This document shows, in pieces, positions 1 through 9,425 of a DNA stretch of 64,000 nt; the first letter of the stretch is position 1, and the number at the start of each line of letters is the position of its first letter. This DNA comes from Anaerolineaceae bacterium. GTDB lineage: Bacteria; Chloroflexota; Anaerolineae; Aggregatilineales; Phototrophicaceae. A program made the translations under genes and the position numbers. The notes below the pieces were generated by a model. It did not search any database. It had not been told where the DNA came from and worked only from the letters and a program-made list of their open reading frames with translations. The DNA is taken from positions 1,116,001 to 1,180,000 of the forward strand of contig JAPPOB010000010.1 in assembly GCA_028818375.1 (NCBI GenBank), read 5' to 3'.

Positions 1-2250
1 CGTGCGCGCGCCGCCGATGCCGCTCAGCTGGGCGACGACCAGGCGCAGCATCTCCATGCGATTGGGCGGGGCCGTGGTGCGCAATTGCAGCGAAATCATG
101 CGGCCCAGGCCTTCGGCATCGGCCTGCAAATCGCTGCCGGCCTTGCCTACCATAATGAAAACCTCGAAGGGGTTGCCCTGCTCGTCGCGATTGATGGTGA
201 TGTAGGCCGTGCCAAAGGGCGACTTGCGGCTGACCGTCACGCCATGCAACTGCTTTGGACGCGGGTAGACCTTGTGCGGCGTGGTGACCTGTTCGACGGG
301 CGTTTCGTGATCGCCGTCCTCATCGGCCAGCATCAACACCTGCTCGTCACGGCTGCCGTCGCGGTAAATGGTGCCACCCTTGCAGCCCATTTCATACATG
401 TACTGGTAGAGTTCCTCGACCTGCTCCACCGTGTAGTCGCCGGGGACATTGCAGGTCTTGCTCAGGCTGCTGTCGACCCAGCGCTGAATGGCCGCCTGCA
501 CCTTGATGTGTTCCTGCGGCGAAAGGTCCATCGCCGTGACGAAGTATTCTGGCAAACTGTTCGCGCCCGGATTGTCCTGAAACCACTCCTGGACCAGCGG
601 CACCTGCTCCTCGTGCAGCCCCAGGCGACTCTTGCGATAATACATCCAGGAAAAGAAGGGCTCGATACCGGTGGAGGTGTTCACCATGGTGCCGGTCGTG
701 CCGGTCGGCGCCTGGGTCAACAGGGTGACGTTGCGGATGCCGTTCTGCAGCACCTTGTGGCGGATGTCGGCGGGCATCTGCTGCATGAAGCCGCTCTTGA
801 CAAACTGTTCGCGGTCCAGTTGCGGGAAGCTGCCCTTCTCAATTGCCAGGTCTATGGAGGTCTCGTAGACCTCGCGCGCCAGAAAACTGTACAAACGGTC
901 GATGAAGCGCACGGACTCGTCGCTGCCGTAGCGAATGCCGAGACGAATCATCAACTCGGCAAGGCCCATGTTGTTGAGGCCGACGCGACGCTCGGACAGT
1001 TGCTGCTCGCGGTTTTCCTCATAGAAGTAGGGGGTAGAGTCGATGACGTTATCGAGGAAACGCGTGGCATGGCGCGCAGTTCGTCCCAGGGTCTCCCAGT
1101 CGACGTCGTGTGTCTCCGGGTCGTAAAACCTGGCCAGGTTGATGGCGCCAAGGTTGCAAACGCCCCAGGCCGGCAAGCTTTGCTCACCGCAGGGGTTGGT
1201 GCTGATCAGGCTGGCGAAATTGTGGCTGTTGGACATCCGCTCCGTGCGTTCACGGAACCAGACGCCGGGCTCGGCGCTGGCCCAGGCGCTGCTGATAATG
1301 GCGTTCCAGATGTCGCGCGCCTTCACCCTGCGGACGTGCTGCACCGGCCGGCCGGCCGCCTGCCAGGCCTCCAGGTCGCCATCCCAAAGCTCGTCGTATC
1401 CTTCCACCGAAGTGTCCGGGAACACCAGGTCCCAGTCGGCGTCGGCGCGTACGGCCGCCATCAGCCGGTCGGAAACGCCCACGCTGATGTTGGCATTGGT
1501 GATGTGGCCGGCCTGCTGCTTGCTTTCGATGAAGCTGAGGATGTCCGGGTGCCAGTCGTTGAGAATGAGCATCAGCGCGCCGCGCCGACTGCCACCCTGT
1601 TCAATGAGGCCGGTGACGAAGCTGTAAAGCGCGCCCCAGGAAACGGCGCCGCTGGAGCGCCCGTTCACGCCGCGCACGTAACTGTGGCGCGGCCGCAGGC
1701 TGGAGATGTTGATCCCCACACCCCCCCCGCGGGACATAATTTCCGTCATTTGCGAGAGGGTCCGCATGATGCCTTCGCGCGTGTCCTTCGGCGAAGGCAC
1801 GACGTAGCAGTTGTACCAGGTCAGTTCCTGATCGGTGCCGGCCGCGGTCAGGATGCGACCGGCGGGAACAAATTTCCAGTCTTCCAGCGCCTCGCGGAAG
1901 TGACCCCGCCACAATTCGCGTAACTCGGGCGACGTTTCCGCCGCGGCGACGCCGGCAGCGACCCGGTCCATCATGTCGGCCGGGTCGGTCTCCAGGGGTT
2001 TGTCGACGTTTTCGATGTCACGCTCGACGAGGCTCTCGTCCAGCAGCCGCACCGTGACCTGCGGCAGGTCAAGTTCGACGATTTCGCCGATTTCCCGCTG
2101 GCCGGTCTGGCCGTCAACGACCACGATGACCGTGTCGCCAACAGTGAGGGACGAGCGCGCGACATCCTTCAGGGCATAGCGATCCAGAAATATTTTGTAG
2201 CCCAACTCATTGAGCATGCCGCCCCTGATGTCAATCGCGCCAGCGACCAT
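1..2250 (-). CDS. nrdJ: Vitamin B12-dependent (class II) ribonucleotide reductase, C-terminus cut by window edge
   Basis: Reduces ribonucleotides to deoxyribonucleotides in the cytoplasm using adenosylcobalamin to generate the thiyl radical. The visible 750 codons contain an N-terminal NCYVVPS motif (first redox cysteine), GGSRRGALM, the NPCGEQ active-site motif carrying the radical cysteine and catalytic Glu, LGLNNMGLAELM and QAPTGTTGTM, all class II signatures. No activator or small-subunit gene lies nearby, as expected for class II. The start chosen is the ATG at 2250, preceded by a GGGGGAG Shine-Dalgarno; an in-frame ATG at 2217 is an alternative. The gene lies downstream of ftsZ on the same strand after a 331-base gap, so it probably has its own promoter. 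The C-terminal part is outside the window. The family assignment is very secure. Confidence 0.96.
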   Translation of the reverse strand, partial: MVAGAIDIRGGMLNELGYKIFLDRYALKDVARSSLTVGDTVIVVVDGQTGQREIGEIVELDLPQVTVRLLDESLVERDIENVDKPLETDPADMMDRVAAGVAAAETSPELRELWRGHFREALEDWKFVPAGRILTAAGTDQELTWYNCYVVPSPKDTREGIMRTLSQMTEIMSRGGGVGINISSLRPRHSYVRGVNGRSSGAVSWGALYSFVTGLIEQGGSRRGALMLILNDWHPDILSFIESKQQAGHITNANISVGVSDRLMAAVRADADWDLVFPDTSVEGYDELWDGDLEAWQAAGRPVQHVRRVKARDIWNAIISSAWASAEPGVWFRERTERMSNSHNFASLISTNPCGEQSLPAWGVCNLGAINLARFYDPETHDVDWETLGRTARHATRFLDNVIDSTPYFYEENREQQLSERRVGLNNMGLAELMIRLGIRYGSDESVRFIDRLYSFLAREVYETSIDLAIEKGSFPQLDREQFVKSGFMQQMPADIRHKVLQNGIRNVTLLTQAPTGTTGTMVNTSTGIEPFFSWMYYRKSRLGLHEEQVPLVQEWFQDNPGANSLPEYFVTAMDLSPQEHIKVQAAIQRWVDSSLSKTCNVPGDYTVEQVEELYQYMYEMGCKGGTIYRDGSRDEQVLMLADEDGDHETPVEQVTTPHKVYPRPKQLHGVTVSRKSPFGTAYITINRDEQGNPFEVFIMVGKAGSDLQADAEGLGRMISLQLRTTAPPNRMEMLRLVVAQLSGIGGART

Positions 2251-2581
2251 GAGTTCGCTCCCCCTTTTCTCATGGATCCCGGTCCAACCGCCTGCGAAGG
2301 TTAAGGTACCCGGGGTTCAGTCGTTCAACCCCGTCAGAATTCTCTCGCATTGCCACATTCTGCCGGTCCCATAGTCTAGCAAGGCGCGGCAAAAATGGGC
2401 AAGTGAATTTGGGGGCAATATGCACTAATTCCGGGGCCACCTTGCACGTTTCGGAGCGCCCGTTTTTCCGCCAGCGCCTCGCCAGGCGCGCGGCAGGAAT
2501 CCCCGTCCGACCACGACGAGTCAACCTGTACGATTTCTGTCGTTGACGCGATTTTTTGCGTTTAAGGCGTCGTCCCGGCAA
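2251..2581. other. Intergenic region between ftsZ and nrdJ
   Basis: This 331-base stretch has no convincing gene. An open minus-strand frame of about 100 codons crosses it, but it starts at a TTG directly after the ftsZ stop, is full of Arg/Lys and shows no family resemblance. I looked for a cobalamin riboswitch box or an NrdR box, which often control nrdJ, and did not recognise either. The only regulatory candidate is a minus-strand promoter at 2373-2402. Confidence 0.6.
2373..2402 (-). promoter_or_regulatory. Candidate sigma70-type promoter for nrdJ
   Basis: On the minus strand a TTGCCC (-35, 2402-2397) and a TAGACT (-10, 2378-2373) are separated by 18 bases. Each matches the consensus at four of six positions. 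It would give a leader of about 115 bases before the nrdJ start. Sequence match only, so weak evidence. Confidence 0.3.
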
Positions 2582-3739
2582 CTACCTGCGTTTGCGCAGG
2601 AAGGTCGGAATCTCGATGTCGTCCTCATCGTAGACGACCGGCGAATCCGGCGAGGGCGGCGGGGCAAAGGGGGCCCTTTGCTCGCCTTCTCCGTCGCCGA
2701 CGGGGGCCTGCGGCGTCTCGACGCTGCGGGTCGGCCTCTGCGGCGTCGGCCGCGCCGCCATGCCGCGCGTCGTCCGCGCCTGGTCGAAGCCTGTGGCGAT
2801 CACGGTAATCCTGACCTCATCGCCCATCGTCTCGTCCACCTGGGCGCCGAATATCATGTTGACATCGGGGTGCGCGCTTTCCTTGATGATGGCAGCCGCC
2901 TCGTTGATCTCGAAGAGGGTCATGTCGCCGCCGCCGGTGATGTTGAAGAGGATTCCGCGCGCCCCGTCTATGGTGACGTCCAGCAGACTGCTGGTGATGG
3001 CGTTTTCCGCCGCCGTCCGGGCGCGATCATCGCCCGCCGAACTGCCCACCGCCATCAACGCTGCGCCACCCTCGGACATGATCGTGCGCACGTCGGCAAA
3101 GTCTAGATTGATGAGCGCCGGCACGGTGATGAGTTCGGAAATGCCCTGGATGCCCTGGCGCAACACGTCGTCAGCCAGCGAAAAGGCCTGCTGCAGGGTC
3201 GCCCGTTTGTCGGCGATCTGCGCCAGGCGATCGTTGGGGATGGCGATCAGGGTGTCCACCTGGGCCTTGAGCGCCGCAATGCCGTCCTCGGCCACCTTGG
3301 CGCGCCGCGCGCCCTCAAAGGTGAAGGGCCGCGTCACCACACCGATCGTCAGGGCGCCCATCTCCTTGGAAATCTGCGCGATGACGGGCGATGCGCCGGT
3401 ACCGGTACCGCCGCCCATGCCGCAGGCGATGAACACCATGTCCGCGCCGCGCAATACTTCGTAGAGTTCGTCCTGGCTCTCTTCGGCAGCCTTGCGACCG
3501 ATTTCCGGATTGCCGCCGGCGCCGAGGCCCTTGGTCAGCTTGTCGCCAACACGAATACGCGTGTTGGCCTGTGACAGCGACAGAGCCTGGCTGTCTGTAT
3601 TGACGGCGACAAACTCGACACCGCCCAATCCTTCATTGATCATGCGGTTGACCGCATTGCTCCCCCCGCCACCAACCCCGATCACCTTGATCTGGGCCAG
3701 GTTTTCACCACTCCCAAATTCGGGACTCACGCTCTCCAT
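2582..3739 (-). CDS. ftsZ: Cell division protein FtsZ
   Basis: Tubulin-like GTPase that polymerises into the Z-ring at midcell and recruits the divisome. The 385-residue protein has the nucleotide-binding start [14 protein letters not shown] (about 17-30), the tubulin signature GGGTGTG (109-115) and the T7 catalytic loop NLDFADVR (211-218). A Pro-rich linker (about 320-372) follows, then the conserved C-terminal peptide [12 protein letters not shown], which binds FtsA. Thus both polymerisation and membrane tethering through the adjacent FtsA look intact. The ATG at 3739 has a strong GGAGGAAG ribosome site. It is the last gene of the dcw operon, separated from ftsA by 96 bases that carry a good promoter, so it can be expressed above the level of the operon. 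Confidence 0.98.
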   Translation of the reverse strand: MESVSPEFGSGENLAQIKVIGVGGGGSNAVNRMINEGLGGVEFVAVNTDSQALSLSQANTRIRVGDKLTKGLGAGGNPEIGRKAAEESQDELYEVLRGADMVFIACGMGGGTGTGASPVIAQISKEMGALTIGVVTRPFTFEGARRAKVAEDGIAALKAQVDTLIAIPNDRLAQIADKRATLQQAFSLADDVLRQGIQGISELITVPALINLDFADVRTIMSEGGAALMAVGSSAGDDRARTAAENAITSSLLDVTIDGARGILFNITGGGDMTLFEINEAAAIIKESAHPDVNMIFGAQVDETMGDEVRITVIATGFDQARTTRGMAARPTPQRPTRSVETPQAPVGDGEGEQRAPFAPPPSPDSPVVYDEDDIEIPTFLRKRR

Positions 3740-3798
3740 GGCTGGCTTCCTCCGGCACGTATCGCAGCGACGGGCCTGTCACCCGCTTCCGGACAATG

Positions 3799-3827
3799 AT
3801 TATACACACAAAATAAAACTTTCACAA
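3799..3827 (-). promoter_or_regulatory. Promoter in the ftsA-ftsZ gap
   Basis: Reading the minus strand, TTGTGA (3827-3822) is followed after exactly 17 bases by a perfect TATAAT (3804-3799). The surroundings are strikingly A+T-rich compared with the operon. The start point would fall near 3792, about 50 bases before the ftsZ ATG. This is the best sigma70-like promoter seen inside the dcw operon and suggests dedicated ftsZ transcription. Confidence 0.7.
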
Positions 3828-3835
3828 AAACGACT

Positions 3836-5080
3836 TTATTGCTCGTAATTCTCGGGCAAAAGGCGCCGAAACAGCCCGCCAAGCCAGTTCCCAAGCCCTT
3901 CACCAGGCGCCAGGCCGACGCCGCTGCCGCCGCGCGCCTCGGCCGATTCCATTTCCAGCCCCAGCCCCAGCAATCCCACGCTGGTGCTGTAGGGCGGGCC
4001 CCGTAAGGCATCCGCCATCCCCGTCAGGCGTTCCGGTTGCGCCATTCTAACCGGCAGCCCCAGGGTTTCCTCGGCCACGCCCCGGATACCGGGCAATTGC
4101 GAACTGCCGCCGGTCAGCACGGCGCCGGCGCGCAGGAAACCATCGTAACCCGTTCGCCGTATTTCGCGTTGCACCAGTTCGAAAATCTCGGTAATGCGGA
4201 ACTCCAGCACTTCAGCCAGTTCGTTGCTGTGCACCTCGGTCGGCAAACCCTCGCCAAAAGGTTGCACCGAAAAGGTCTGCATCAGGTTGACGGAACGGCG
4301 CCGGGCATGCCCGTGCTGAATCTTGACCGCCTCGGCCTCCTCGAAAGGCACGTGAATCCAGTGCGTAATGTCGCCGGTCAGATGGTCGCCACCGACGGCG
4401 ATCACCGCAACGTGCCAGACTGTTCCTTCTATAAATATGGCCAGGTCCGTCGTGCCGCCGCCGATGTCAACCACAATGGCGCCCATTTCGCGCTCTTCCG
4501 GCGTCAGCACGGCGTGGCCCGACGCCAGGGCATTGAGCACGAAGCGGTCTACCTTGAGCCCGGCGCGCACCACGGCATCTTCAAGATTGGCGATGCAGGA
4601 GGAGAGCGCCGTGATGATGTGCGCTTCAAGTTCCAGGCGAAAGCCGTGCATGCCGACCGGGCTGCGCACGCGTTCCTGACCATCGATGGAGTATTTGCGC
4701 GGCACCACGTGCAGCACCTCGCGGTTGTGGGGAATGGAAATGGCGCGCGCCGCCTCCAGCACGCGACTCATGTCTTCGCGATTGACCGCTCTTTGCCCGG
4801 TGATGCCGATCATGCCGCGGTTGCTGCTGGACGCGATGTGATCGCCGGCGACGCTGACGAAGGCGCGATCGATGACGTAACCGCTGCTGCGTTCGGCCCT
4901 GTTCACCGATTCCGTGATTGCCGCGGCCAGGGCATCAATGTCGCTGACGATGCCCTTCTTCATGCCGCGGGCCGCTTCAATGCCCACGCCGACGATGAAG
5001 ATGTCGTCCTCGCGCACCTCACCGACGACCGTGCAAACCTTGCTGGTGCCGATGTCCAAACCAACGACCAGCTCGCCCAT
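3836..5080 (-). CDS. ftsA: Cell division protein FtsA
   Basis: Actin-fold ATPase that anchors FtsZ filaments to the inner face of the membrane. The 414-residue protein shows the phosphate-1 motif GLDIGTSKVCTVV at the N-terminus, phosphate-2 VVDIGGGTTDLAIF near the middle and the adenosine motif VLTGGSSQLPGI, with the FtsA-specific 1C (SHS2) region between. The C-terminal 20 residues (GLGNWLGGLFRRLLP and following) form an amphipathic helix of the type used for membrane targeting. I start at the ATG at 5080 (MGELVVGLDIG), which begins the fold correctly and lies 7 bases after the ftsQ stop; a TTG at 5107 would overlap ftsQ by 20 bases. Co-transcribed with ftsQ upstream and ftsZ downstream. Confidence 0.96.
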   Translation of the reverse strand: MGELVVGLDIGTSKVCTVVGEVREDDIFIVGVGIEAARGMKKGIVSDIDALAAAITESVNRAERSSGYVIDRAFVSVAGDHIASSSNRGMIGITGQRAVNREDMSRVLEAARAISIPHNREVLHVVPRKYSIDGQERVRSPVGMHGFRLELEAHIITALSSCIANLEDAVVRAGLKVDRFVLNALASGHAVLTPEEREMGAIVVDIGGGTTDLAIFIEGTVWHVAVIAVGGDHLTGDITHWIHVPFEEAEAVKIQHGHARRRSVNLMQTFSVQPFGEGLPTEVHSNELAEVLEFRITEIFELVQREIRRTGYDGFLRAGAVLTGGSSQLPGIRGVAEETLGLPVRMAQPERLTGMADALRGPPYSTSVGLLGLGLEMESAEARGGSGVGLAPGEGLGNWLGGLFRRLLPENYEQ

Positions 5081-5087
5081 AGCGACG

Positions 5088-5924
5088 CTACTGACTCCCT
5101 GCCACAATGTAGTATGGGGAATGCGGGTTCGCGACGTTTATCTCCACCGGCTGGATGCCCCGTCGCGACAGGTCGCCGACAAGCGCTTCATACACCAGCA
5201 TGCGGTCCGCCATCCCCGCGCCCGAACCCAGCCAAACTTGCCAGCCGCCCGCAGCAGTATACCCCAGCCCCTTGTCCGGGTGGAAATTCAACGCCTGCAA
5301 TTGCGGCAGCAGTCCCTGCACCTGCAGGGCGCCGTTTACGATCGCTTCATCCAGCGACACGTTCGGCGCGGGCAGTCCCGCCGGGCTGGCCAGGGCCCGG
5401 ACCAGCAGCAGGTCCGCACGCTCTTCCCGCTGCAACATGACCCGCCCCTGCAGGTCGATCCAGTTCGTGACGCCACTTTCTTCCCAGGCCAGCGCCGGTT
5501 GACGCTCTTCCAGCGAAATTCGCAGCATGTCCGGCGGCCAGCCTGGATGCACGCGGGCGTCTGCTACCGATGAAGAGCGCAGGATGTTGTCACGGATGTC
5601 GCCGGCATTGACGAAAAAAATGTGTTGGCCGGCGACGTTGGCCAGGGCAAAGACCTCTTCCCGCGTCAAATACTGCTGTCCATCCACTTGCAGCGAGCGC
5701 ACGTAAAAGGCGTCTGCGTTGAAGAACACCAACAGAACGGCAACGAGCAACAGGGCGATGAATGCGCTCAGCAGACGCCAGCCAGGAAAGGCAGTGCCGC
5801 GCAAACCTCCATGTTGCAATTCACCCTGCGCCATGCCGGCCAGCGGCCCGCGCCAGATACCGGGCTGCCGTACCCCGCGGCGTTGGCTGTCTCGCGATTC
5901 CGCGCCTGATGCGCGCTCCAGCAT
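5088..5924 (-). CDS. ftsQ: Cell division protein FtsQ/DivIB
   Basis: Single-pass membrane protein of the divisome that links cytoplasmic and extracytoplasmic division proteins. A cytoplasmic N-terminus is followed by a hydrophobic segment (LLSAFIALLLVAVLLVFF), then a POTRA domain starting FYVRSLQVDGQQYLTREEV, and a beta-rich FtsQ domain ending close to IQPVEINVANPHSPYYIV. The start is uncertain: the ATG at 5924 is preferred because a good promoter at 5954-5982 would place transcription near 5947; an ATG at 5939 is nearly as good, and longer readings intrude into murB. It sits between murB and ftsA, the canonical dcw position. The sequence family is weakly conserved, so the call rests on topology, domain order and position. 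Confidence 0.88.
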   Translation of the reverse strand: MLERASGAESRDSQRRGVRQPGIWRGPLAGMAQGELQHGGLRGTAFPGWRLLSAFIALLLVAVLLVFFNADAFYVRSLQVDGQQYLTREEVFALANVAGQHIFFVNAGDIRDNILRSSSVADARVHPGWPPDMLRISLEERQPALAWEESGVTNWIDLQGRVMLQREERADLLLVRALASPAGLPAPNVSLDEAIVNGALQVQGLLPQLQALNFHPDKGLGYTAAGGWQVWLGSGAGMADRMLVYEALVGDLSRRGIQPVEINVANPHSPYYIVAGSQ

Positions 5925-5953
5925 CGGCCCTGTCCACATCCGGTGAAGGATCA

Positions 5954-5982
5954 ATTGTAGGCCACTCGACGGGGACTGTCCA
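5954..5982 (-). promoter_or_regulatory. Promoter upstream of ftsQ
   Basis: On the minus strand TGGACA (5982-5977) and TACAAT (5959-5954), each five of six consensus matches, are spaced by exactly 17 bases. The site begins just inside the murB stop region (murB ends at 5986). It could drive ftsQ-ftsA-ftsZ separately from the mur genes. Confidence 0.6.
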
Positions 5983-5985
5983 GAA

Positions 5986-6897
5986 TTACCAGCTGGCGCC
6001 CAGTAACTCGATCTCCGGCTCAAGCTCTACGCCCTGCTTGCGCAATACGACCTCCTGAACCCGCGTCACCAGTCGTCGGTAGTCGTCCGCGCTGGCCATT
6101 CCAGGGTTGATGAAGAAGTTGGCGTGCAGGGTGGATACCCGCGCCGCGCCGCAACGCAGGCCCTTCAGCCCGCTGGCCTCAATCAGGCGGCCGGCGAAAT
6201 CGCCCGGCGGGTTGCGAAATATGCTGCCCAGGCTGGCGCCGGGCGGTTGACTTCGCTTGCGCGCGACGTTGAAGGCCGCCATCCGCGTCGCGATGCTCGC
6301 CGGATCGTCCGGCCGCAGCGCAAGGGTCGCCTCCAGCACAAGCCAGTCACGGGTTTTGCGGCGTTTCAGACAGGAATTGCGATACTCATAGGCGAGGTCA
6401 GCCGCTGCCAGCGTCCTCAGGGTGCCATCGGCTTCCAGCAACGTCGCTTCCAGCAGCATCCCCGCCAGATCCCCGCCATGCGCGCCGGCATTGTTGATCA
6501 CCGCGCCGCCCAGGGTTCCGGGAACGCTGACGGCCCATTCAAGGCCGGCAAGGCCGCGCGCCTGGCACTGTCGCGCCAGGGCCATCAGACCGCTGCCGGC
6601 GGAGGCGCGCAACCAGGCATCGCCGAACTCCACTTGCTGCACGCGATTGATGAGCACCAGCCCGCGCAATCCCTCGTCTGCGACCAGCACGTTGGCCCCG
6701 CCACCCAGCGCGCGAAAGGGTATCTCCCGCTCCCGGGCATGGCACAGCGCGGCGACCAGCTCCTCGCTGGAGTCGCGGGCGCTGTAGAGCCAGTCGGCGG
6801 GCCCGCCCAGGCGCGCCGCCGTGTAGCGCGCCAGCGGCACGTCGCTGCGCATTCTGCCGGCCTGCAAACTCTCAGATGCCCCTGTCGCCACCGGCAT
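5986..6897 (-). CDS. murB: UDP-N-acetylenolpyruvoylglucosamine reductase MurB
   Basis: FAD/NADPH enzyme that reduces UDP-GlcNAc-enolpyruvate to UDP-MurNAc, the second committed step of peptidoglycan synthesis, in the cytoplasm. The 303-residue protein has the FAD motifs [15 protein letters not shown] and [27 protein letters not shown], the catalytic-serine loop LGSIFRNP and the terminal segment HANFFINPG followed by a conserved Glu; this is the shorter type II form. As drawn it overlaps the murC end by 26 bases. An in-frame ATG at 6852 ([17 protein letters not shown]) is a plausible alternative start that removes the overlap. Translation is probably coupled to murC. Confidence 0.96.
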   Translation of the reverse strand: MPVATGASESLQAGRMRSDVPLARYTAARLGGPADWLYSARDSSEELVAALCHAREREIPFRALGGGANVLVADEGLRGLVLINRVQQVEFGDAWLRASAGSGLMALARQCQARGLAGLEWAVSVPGTLGGAVINNAGAHGGDLAGMLLEATLLEADGTLRTLAAADLAYEYRNSCLKRRKTRDWLVLEATLALRPDDPASIATRMAAFNVARKRSQPPGASLGSIFRNPPGDFAGRLIEASGLKGLRCGAARVSTLHANFFINPGMASADDYRRLVTRVQEVVLRKQGVELEPEIELLGASW

Positions 6898-8329
6898 CTC
6901 CCCTGCGTCGGGCCAGAAATCGCTCGCCGATGCGCGGCGCGTCGCCGGCGCTCAGTACCAGGACCAGGGCGGGCCCGTCCACCTCCCGCAACAGGACTCG
7001 CAGCGCGTCCGCGGCGGTCGGCGTATGCCGCGCCCGCGGATGGGCCAGCGCGGCGGCCAGCGTCGCAGCGTCCAGCCCGGGCACGGGGTCCTCGCGCGCC
7101 GCATATATGTCGGTGACCAGCAGCTCATCGGCATCCATGAAGGCGGTGACAAATCCGGACTGCAGGGCCCGGCTGCGACTGTAGGTGTGTGGCTGCCACA
7201 GCGCCCACAGGCGATGTCCCGGCCAGCGCGCCCGCGCCGCCGCCAGGGTCAGGCGTATGGCCGTGGGATGATGGGCATAGTCATCGACCACCAGCACGTC
7301 ATCGACCGCGCCGCGCAACTCCAGACGGCGTCCGGTCCCGCGAAACGCCGCCAGCGCGTTCGCTGCCACGGCGAAGGGCACATTCTGCTGGCGGGCAAGC
7401 GCCAGGGCCGCCAGGGCGTTGCGCGCGTTGTGTTCGCCGGGCTGGCGCAGGGTGACTTTGCCGGCGACCTTTCCGCCATGCAGTAATTCGAATTCGCAGC
7501 GGCCGTCCCCGCGCAAATGCAGGTGCCGCGCCCGCCATTCGGCCTCCCGCCGACTGCTGAATCCTTCCACAGGCAGCCCCTGCGCCCGCCGCTCCCCCGC
7601 GAGTTGCACGGACGCCGGGTCATCCAGGCAGGCGATCAGCGGGCCATCCTTCGGCAACAATTCGATGAAACGGCGGTAGGCGTCAAGCATGGCTGCATGG
7701 GTCGGAAAGCAATCAGGATGGTCGTATTCGGCGCTGCCCAGCACAGCGACCTGCGGCCGCAGTCCGAGAAACATGTGGTCGTATTCGTCCGCCTCCACGA
7801 CGAAGGCTGCTCCCCTGCCCGCCGCCGCGTTGTTGCCCAAGTCGGGCGACACGCTGCCAATGATGTAGCCCGGCTCCCTTCCGGCGGACTGCAATATATG
7901 GGCGGCCATGGCGCTGGTGGTGGTCTTGCCGTGTGTGCCGGCCACGGCCAGCACTTCCCGATCGCGCATCAGGCCGGCGATGGAGTCCCTGCGCCGCACG
8001 ACAGGAATGCGTTGCGCCCGCGCTTGCGCCAGTTCGGCGTTCTGTTCCGGAATGGCGGATGAGGCCAGCACCAGGCGGGCCGCGCCGACGCGGCTCGCGT
8101 CCTCCCCCTCATGGATGCGCGCGCCTTCCTGTTGCAAGCCTTTCGTCAGGTCGTTGAGCTCGCGATCGGAGCCGCTGACACGAAAGCCCTGTTGCAGCAT
8201 CACGCGGGCGATGGCGGACATGCCGGCGCCGCCAATCCCGACGACATGCACCTGTTCACCCGGTTTGAGCCGTGACACCGGGTCGTCCTGCCCGGGGCCA
8301 CCCCGTTTCACTGCCGCGAAGTCAGGCAT
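6872..8329 (-). CDS. murC: UDP-N-acetylmuramate-L-alanine ligase MurC
   Basis: ATP-dependent ligase that adds L-alanine to UDP-MurNAc, the first residue of the stem peptide. The 485-residue protein has all three Mur-ligase domains: the UDP-binding Rossmann start VHVVGIGGAGMSAIARVM, the ATP site AVAGTHGKTTTSAMA in the central domain, then VLVVDDYAHHPTAIR and WQPHTYSRSRAL in the C-terminal domain. The VEADEYDHMFL metal-binding segment is intact. Its start overlaps the murG end by 8 bases, so translation is coupled within the operon. This is the only stem-peptide ligase besides MurD in the window. Confidence 0.97.
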   Translation of the reverse strand: MPDFAAVKRGGPGQDDPVSRLKPGEQVHVVGIGGAGMSAIARVMLQQGFRVSGSDRELNDLTKGLQQEGARIHEGEDASRVGAARLVLASSAIPEQNAELAQARAQRIPVVRRRDSIAGLMRDREVLAVAGTHGKTTTSAMAAHILQSAGREPGYIIGSVSPDLGNNAAAGRGAAFVVEADEYDHMFLGLRPQVAVLGSAEYDHPDCFPTHAAMLDAYRRFIELLPKDGPLIACLDDPASVQLAGERRAQGLPVEGFSSRREAEWRARHLHLRGDGRCEFELLHGGKVAGKVTLRQPGEHNARNALAALALARQQNVPFAVAANALAAFRGTGRRLELRGAVDDVLVVDDYAHHPTAIRLTLAAARARWPGHRLWALWQPHTYSRSRALQSGFVTAFMDADELLVTDIYAAREDPVPGLDAATLAAALAHPRARHTPTAADALRVLLREVDGPALVLVLSAGDAPRIGERFLARRRGDAGGDRGI

Positions 8330-9425
8330 CGTGGCCGCCCAGCGCCAGCAACTCCCCGGCCAGTTTGCGGGCGCCGTCGGGTCGAGCCAGGGTCGCCGTC
8401 GCGCGTCGCATCGCCTGAAGCCGCTCCTCGTCCCGCAACAAGGTGAGCAGGGTCGGCAGCAGACGCGTCTCCATGGCGGCGTCTTCCAGTGTCAGCGCGG
8501 CGCCGCGCGCCTCCAGCCAGTCGGCGTTGGTCTTTTGGTAACGCCAGGCCCAGGGATAGGGCACGAGCACGGCCGGCAGGCCGGCGTGCGGGAATTCCGC
8601 CAGCACGCTCGCCCCGGCGCGGCTGAGCGCCAGGTCCGCCGCCGCCTGGGCCAGCCCCATCTCGTGGTGCAGATAGGGGTAGGCCTGCCAGGAGGCGGCA
8701 TCCGGCAGCGCGGCGCGGCGCGCCTCAACCTCCGGCCAATCGAGTTCACCGCTGACGTGCAGGACCTGAATGCCTTCCGCCAGCAGGGAGGGCAGGATCG
8801 ACAGCGTGGCGCGATTGATGCTGCGCGCGCCGCGGCTGCCGCCAAAGACAAGCAGGGTGCGGCGTTGCGGATCGAGACCGAAGTGCGCCTGACCCGCCGC
8901 CCGCGTCGCCGCCATGAATTCCTGGCGCAGGGGATAGCCCGTCACGACGGTCGGCACGTCCGGAAACCAGCGCCCTGACTCAGGCACCGTCAATGCAACC
9001 TTTCTGACGAAGCGGCGCAACAGACGGATCGCGGCGCCCGGCTCAATATCCGGCAAATACACCAGGGAAGGCACCCGCAGCAGCCAGGCGGCCAGCGCAA
9101 CCGGCAAATTGCTCCAGCCCCCGGTCAACAGCACGCTGCGAGGCCGTCGCCGCAACAGCAGCCACAGCGCCATCAACAGGCCCACGGAAAGGCGCAGCAG
9201 ACTAAGGAAGCGGCGCGGCCAACTGACGCCGGCCACAGGCCCGGCCGGGATAGCGTGGCGGGCTGCGAAAGGCAGGTTCGCGCGCGTGACCAGTTCGTCC
9301 TCCAGGCCACCGCTGCCAGCGAAGTGAAGCTCGACCTGCGGGTGCAGCTCAGGAAGGGCCGCGGCGACGGCCAGCGCGGGATAAACGTGCCCGCCGGTCC
9401 CGCCCGCTGCGATCAGGATTCGCAA
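8322..9425 (-). CDS. murG: Lipid II synthase MurG (GlcNAc transferase)
   Basis: Peripheral inner-membrane glycosyltransferase (GT28) that adds GlcNAc to lipid I to make lipid II. The 367-residue protein begins with the lipid-acceptor loop RILIAAGGTGGHVYPALA and carries the second glycine-rich loop VFGGSRGARSIN and the nucleotide-sugar segment SRAGASVLAEFPHAGLPAVL. The hydrophobic patch around residues 74-92 is the expected membrane-contact region. The MRILIAAGG start is canonical and forces a 77-base overlap with the 3' end of ftsW. Placed between ftsW and murC as in classical dcw clusters. Confidence 0.97.
   Translation of the reverse strand: MRILIAAGGTGGHVYPALAVAAALPELHPQVELHFAGSGGLEDELVTRANLPFAARHAIPAGPVAGVSWPRRFLSLLRLSVGLLMALWLLLRRRPRSVLLTGGWSNLPVALAAWLLRVPSLVYLPDIEPGAAIRLLRRFVRKVALTVPESGRWFPDVPTVVTGYPLRQEFMAATRAAGQAHFGLDPQRRTLLVFGGSRGARSINRATLSILPSLLAEGIQVLHVSGELDWPEVEARRAALPDAASWQAYPYLHHEMGLAQAAADLALSRAGASVLAEFPHAGLPAVLVPYPWAWRYQKTNADWLEARGAALTLEDAAMETRLLPTLLTLLRDEERLQAMRRATATLARPDGARKLAGELLALGGHDA

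Noticed and set aside
85..1923. Long plus-strand open frame (about 610 codons) opposite nrdJ
   Set aside because: It is the antisense of a clear class II ribonucleotide reductase and shows no family motifs; long antisense frames are expected in high-GC DNA.
2270..2581. Possible 103-residue protein between ftsZ and nrdJ
   Set aside because: TTG start on the ftsZ stop, Arg-rich, no ribosome site and no motif; more likely the nrdJ control region.
2251..2581. Cobalamin riboswitch or NrdR box before nrdJ
   Set aside because: Neither the B12-box sequence nor the paired NrdR boxes could be recognised by eye.
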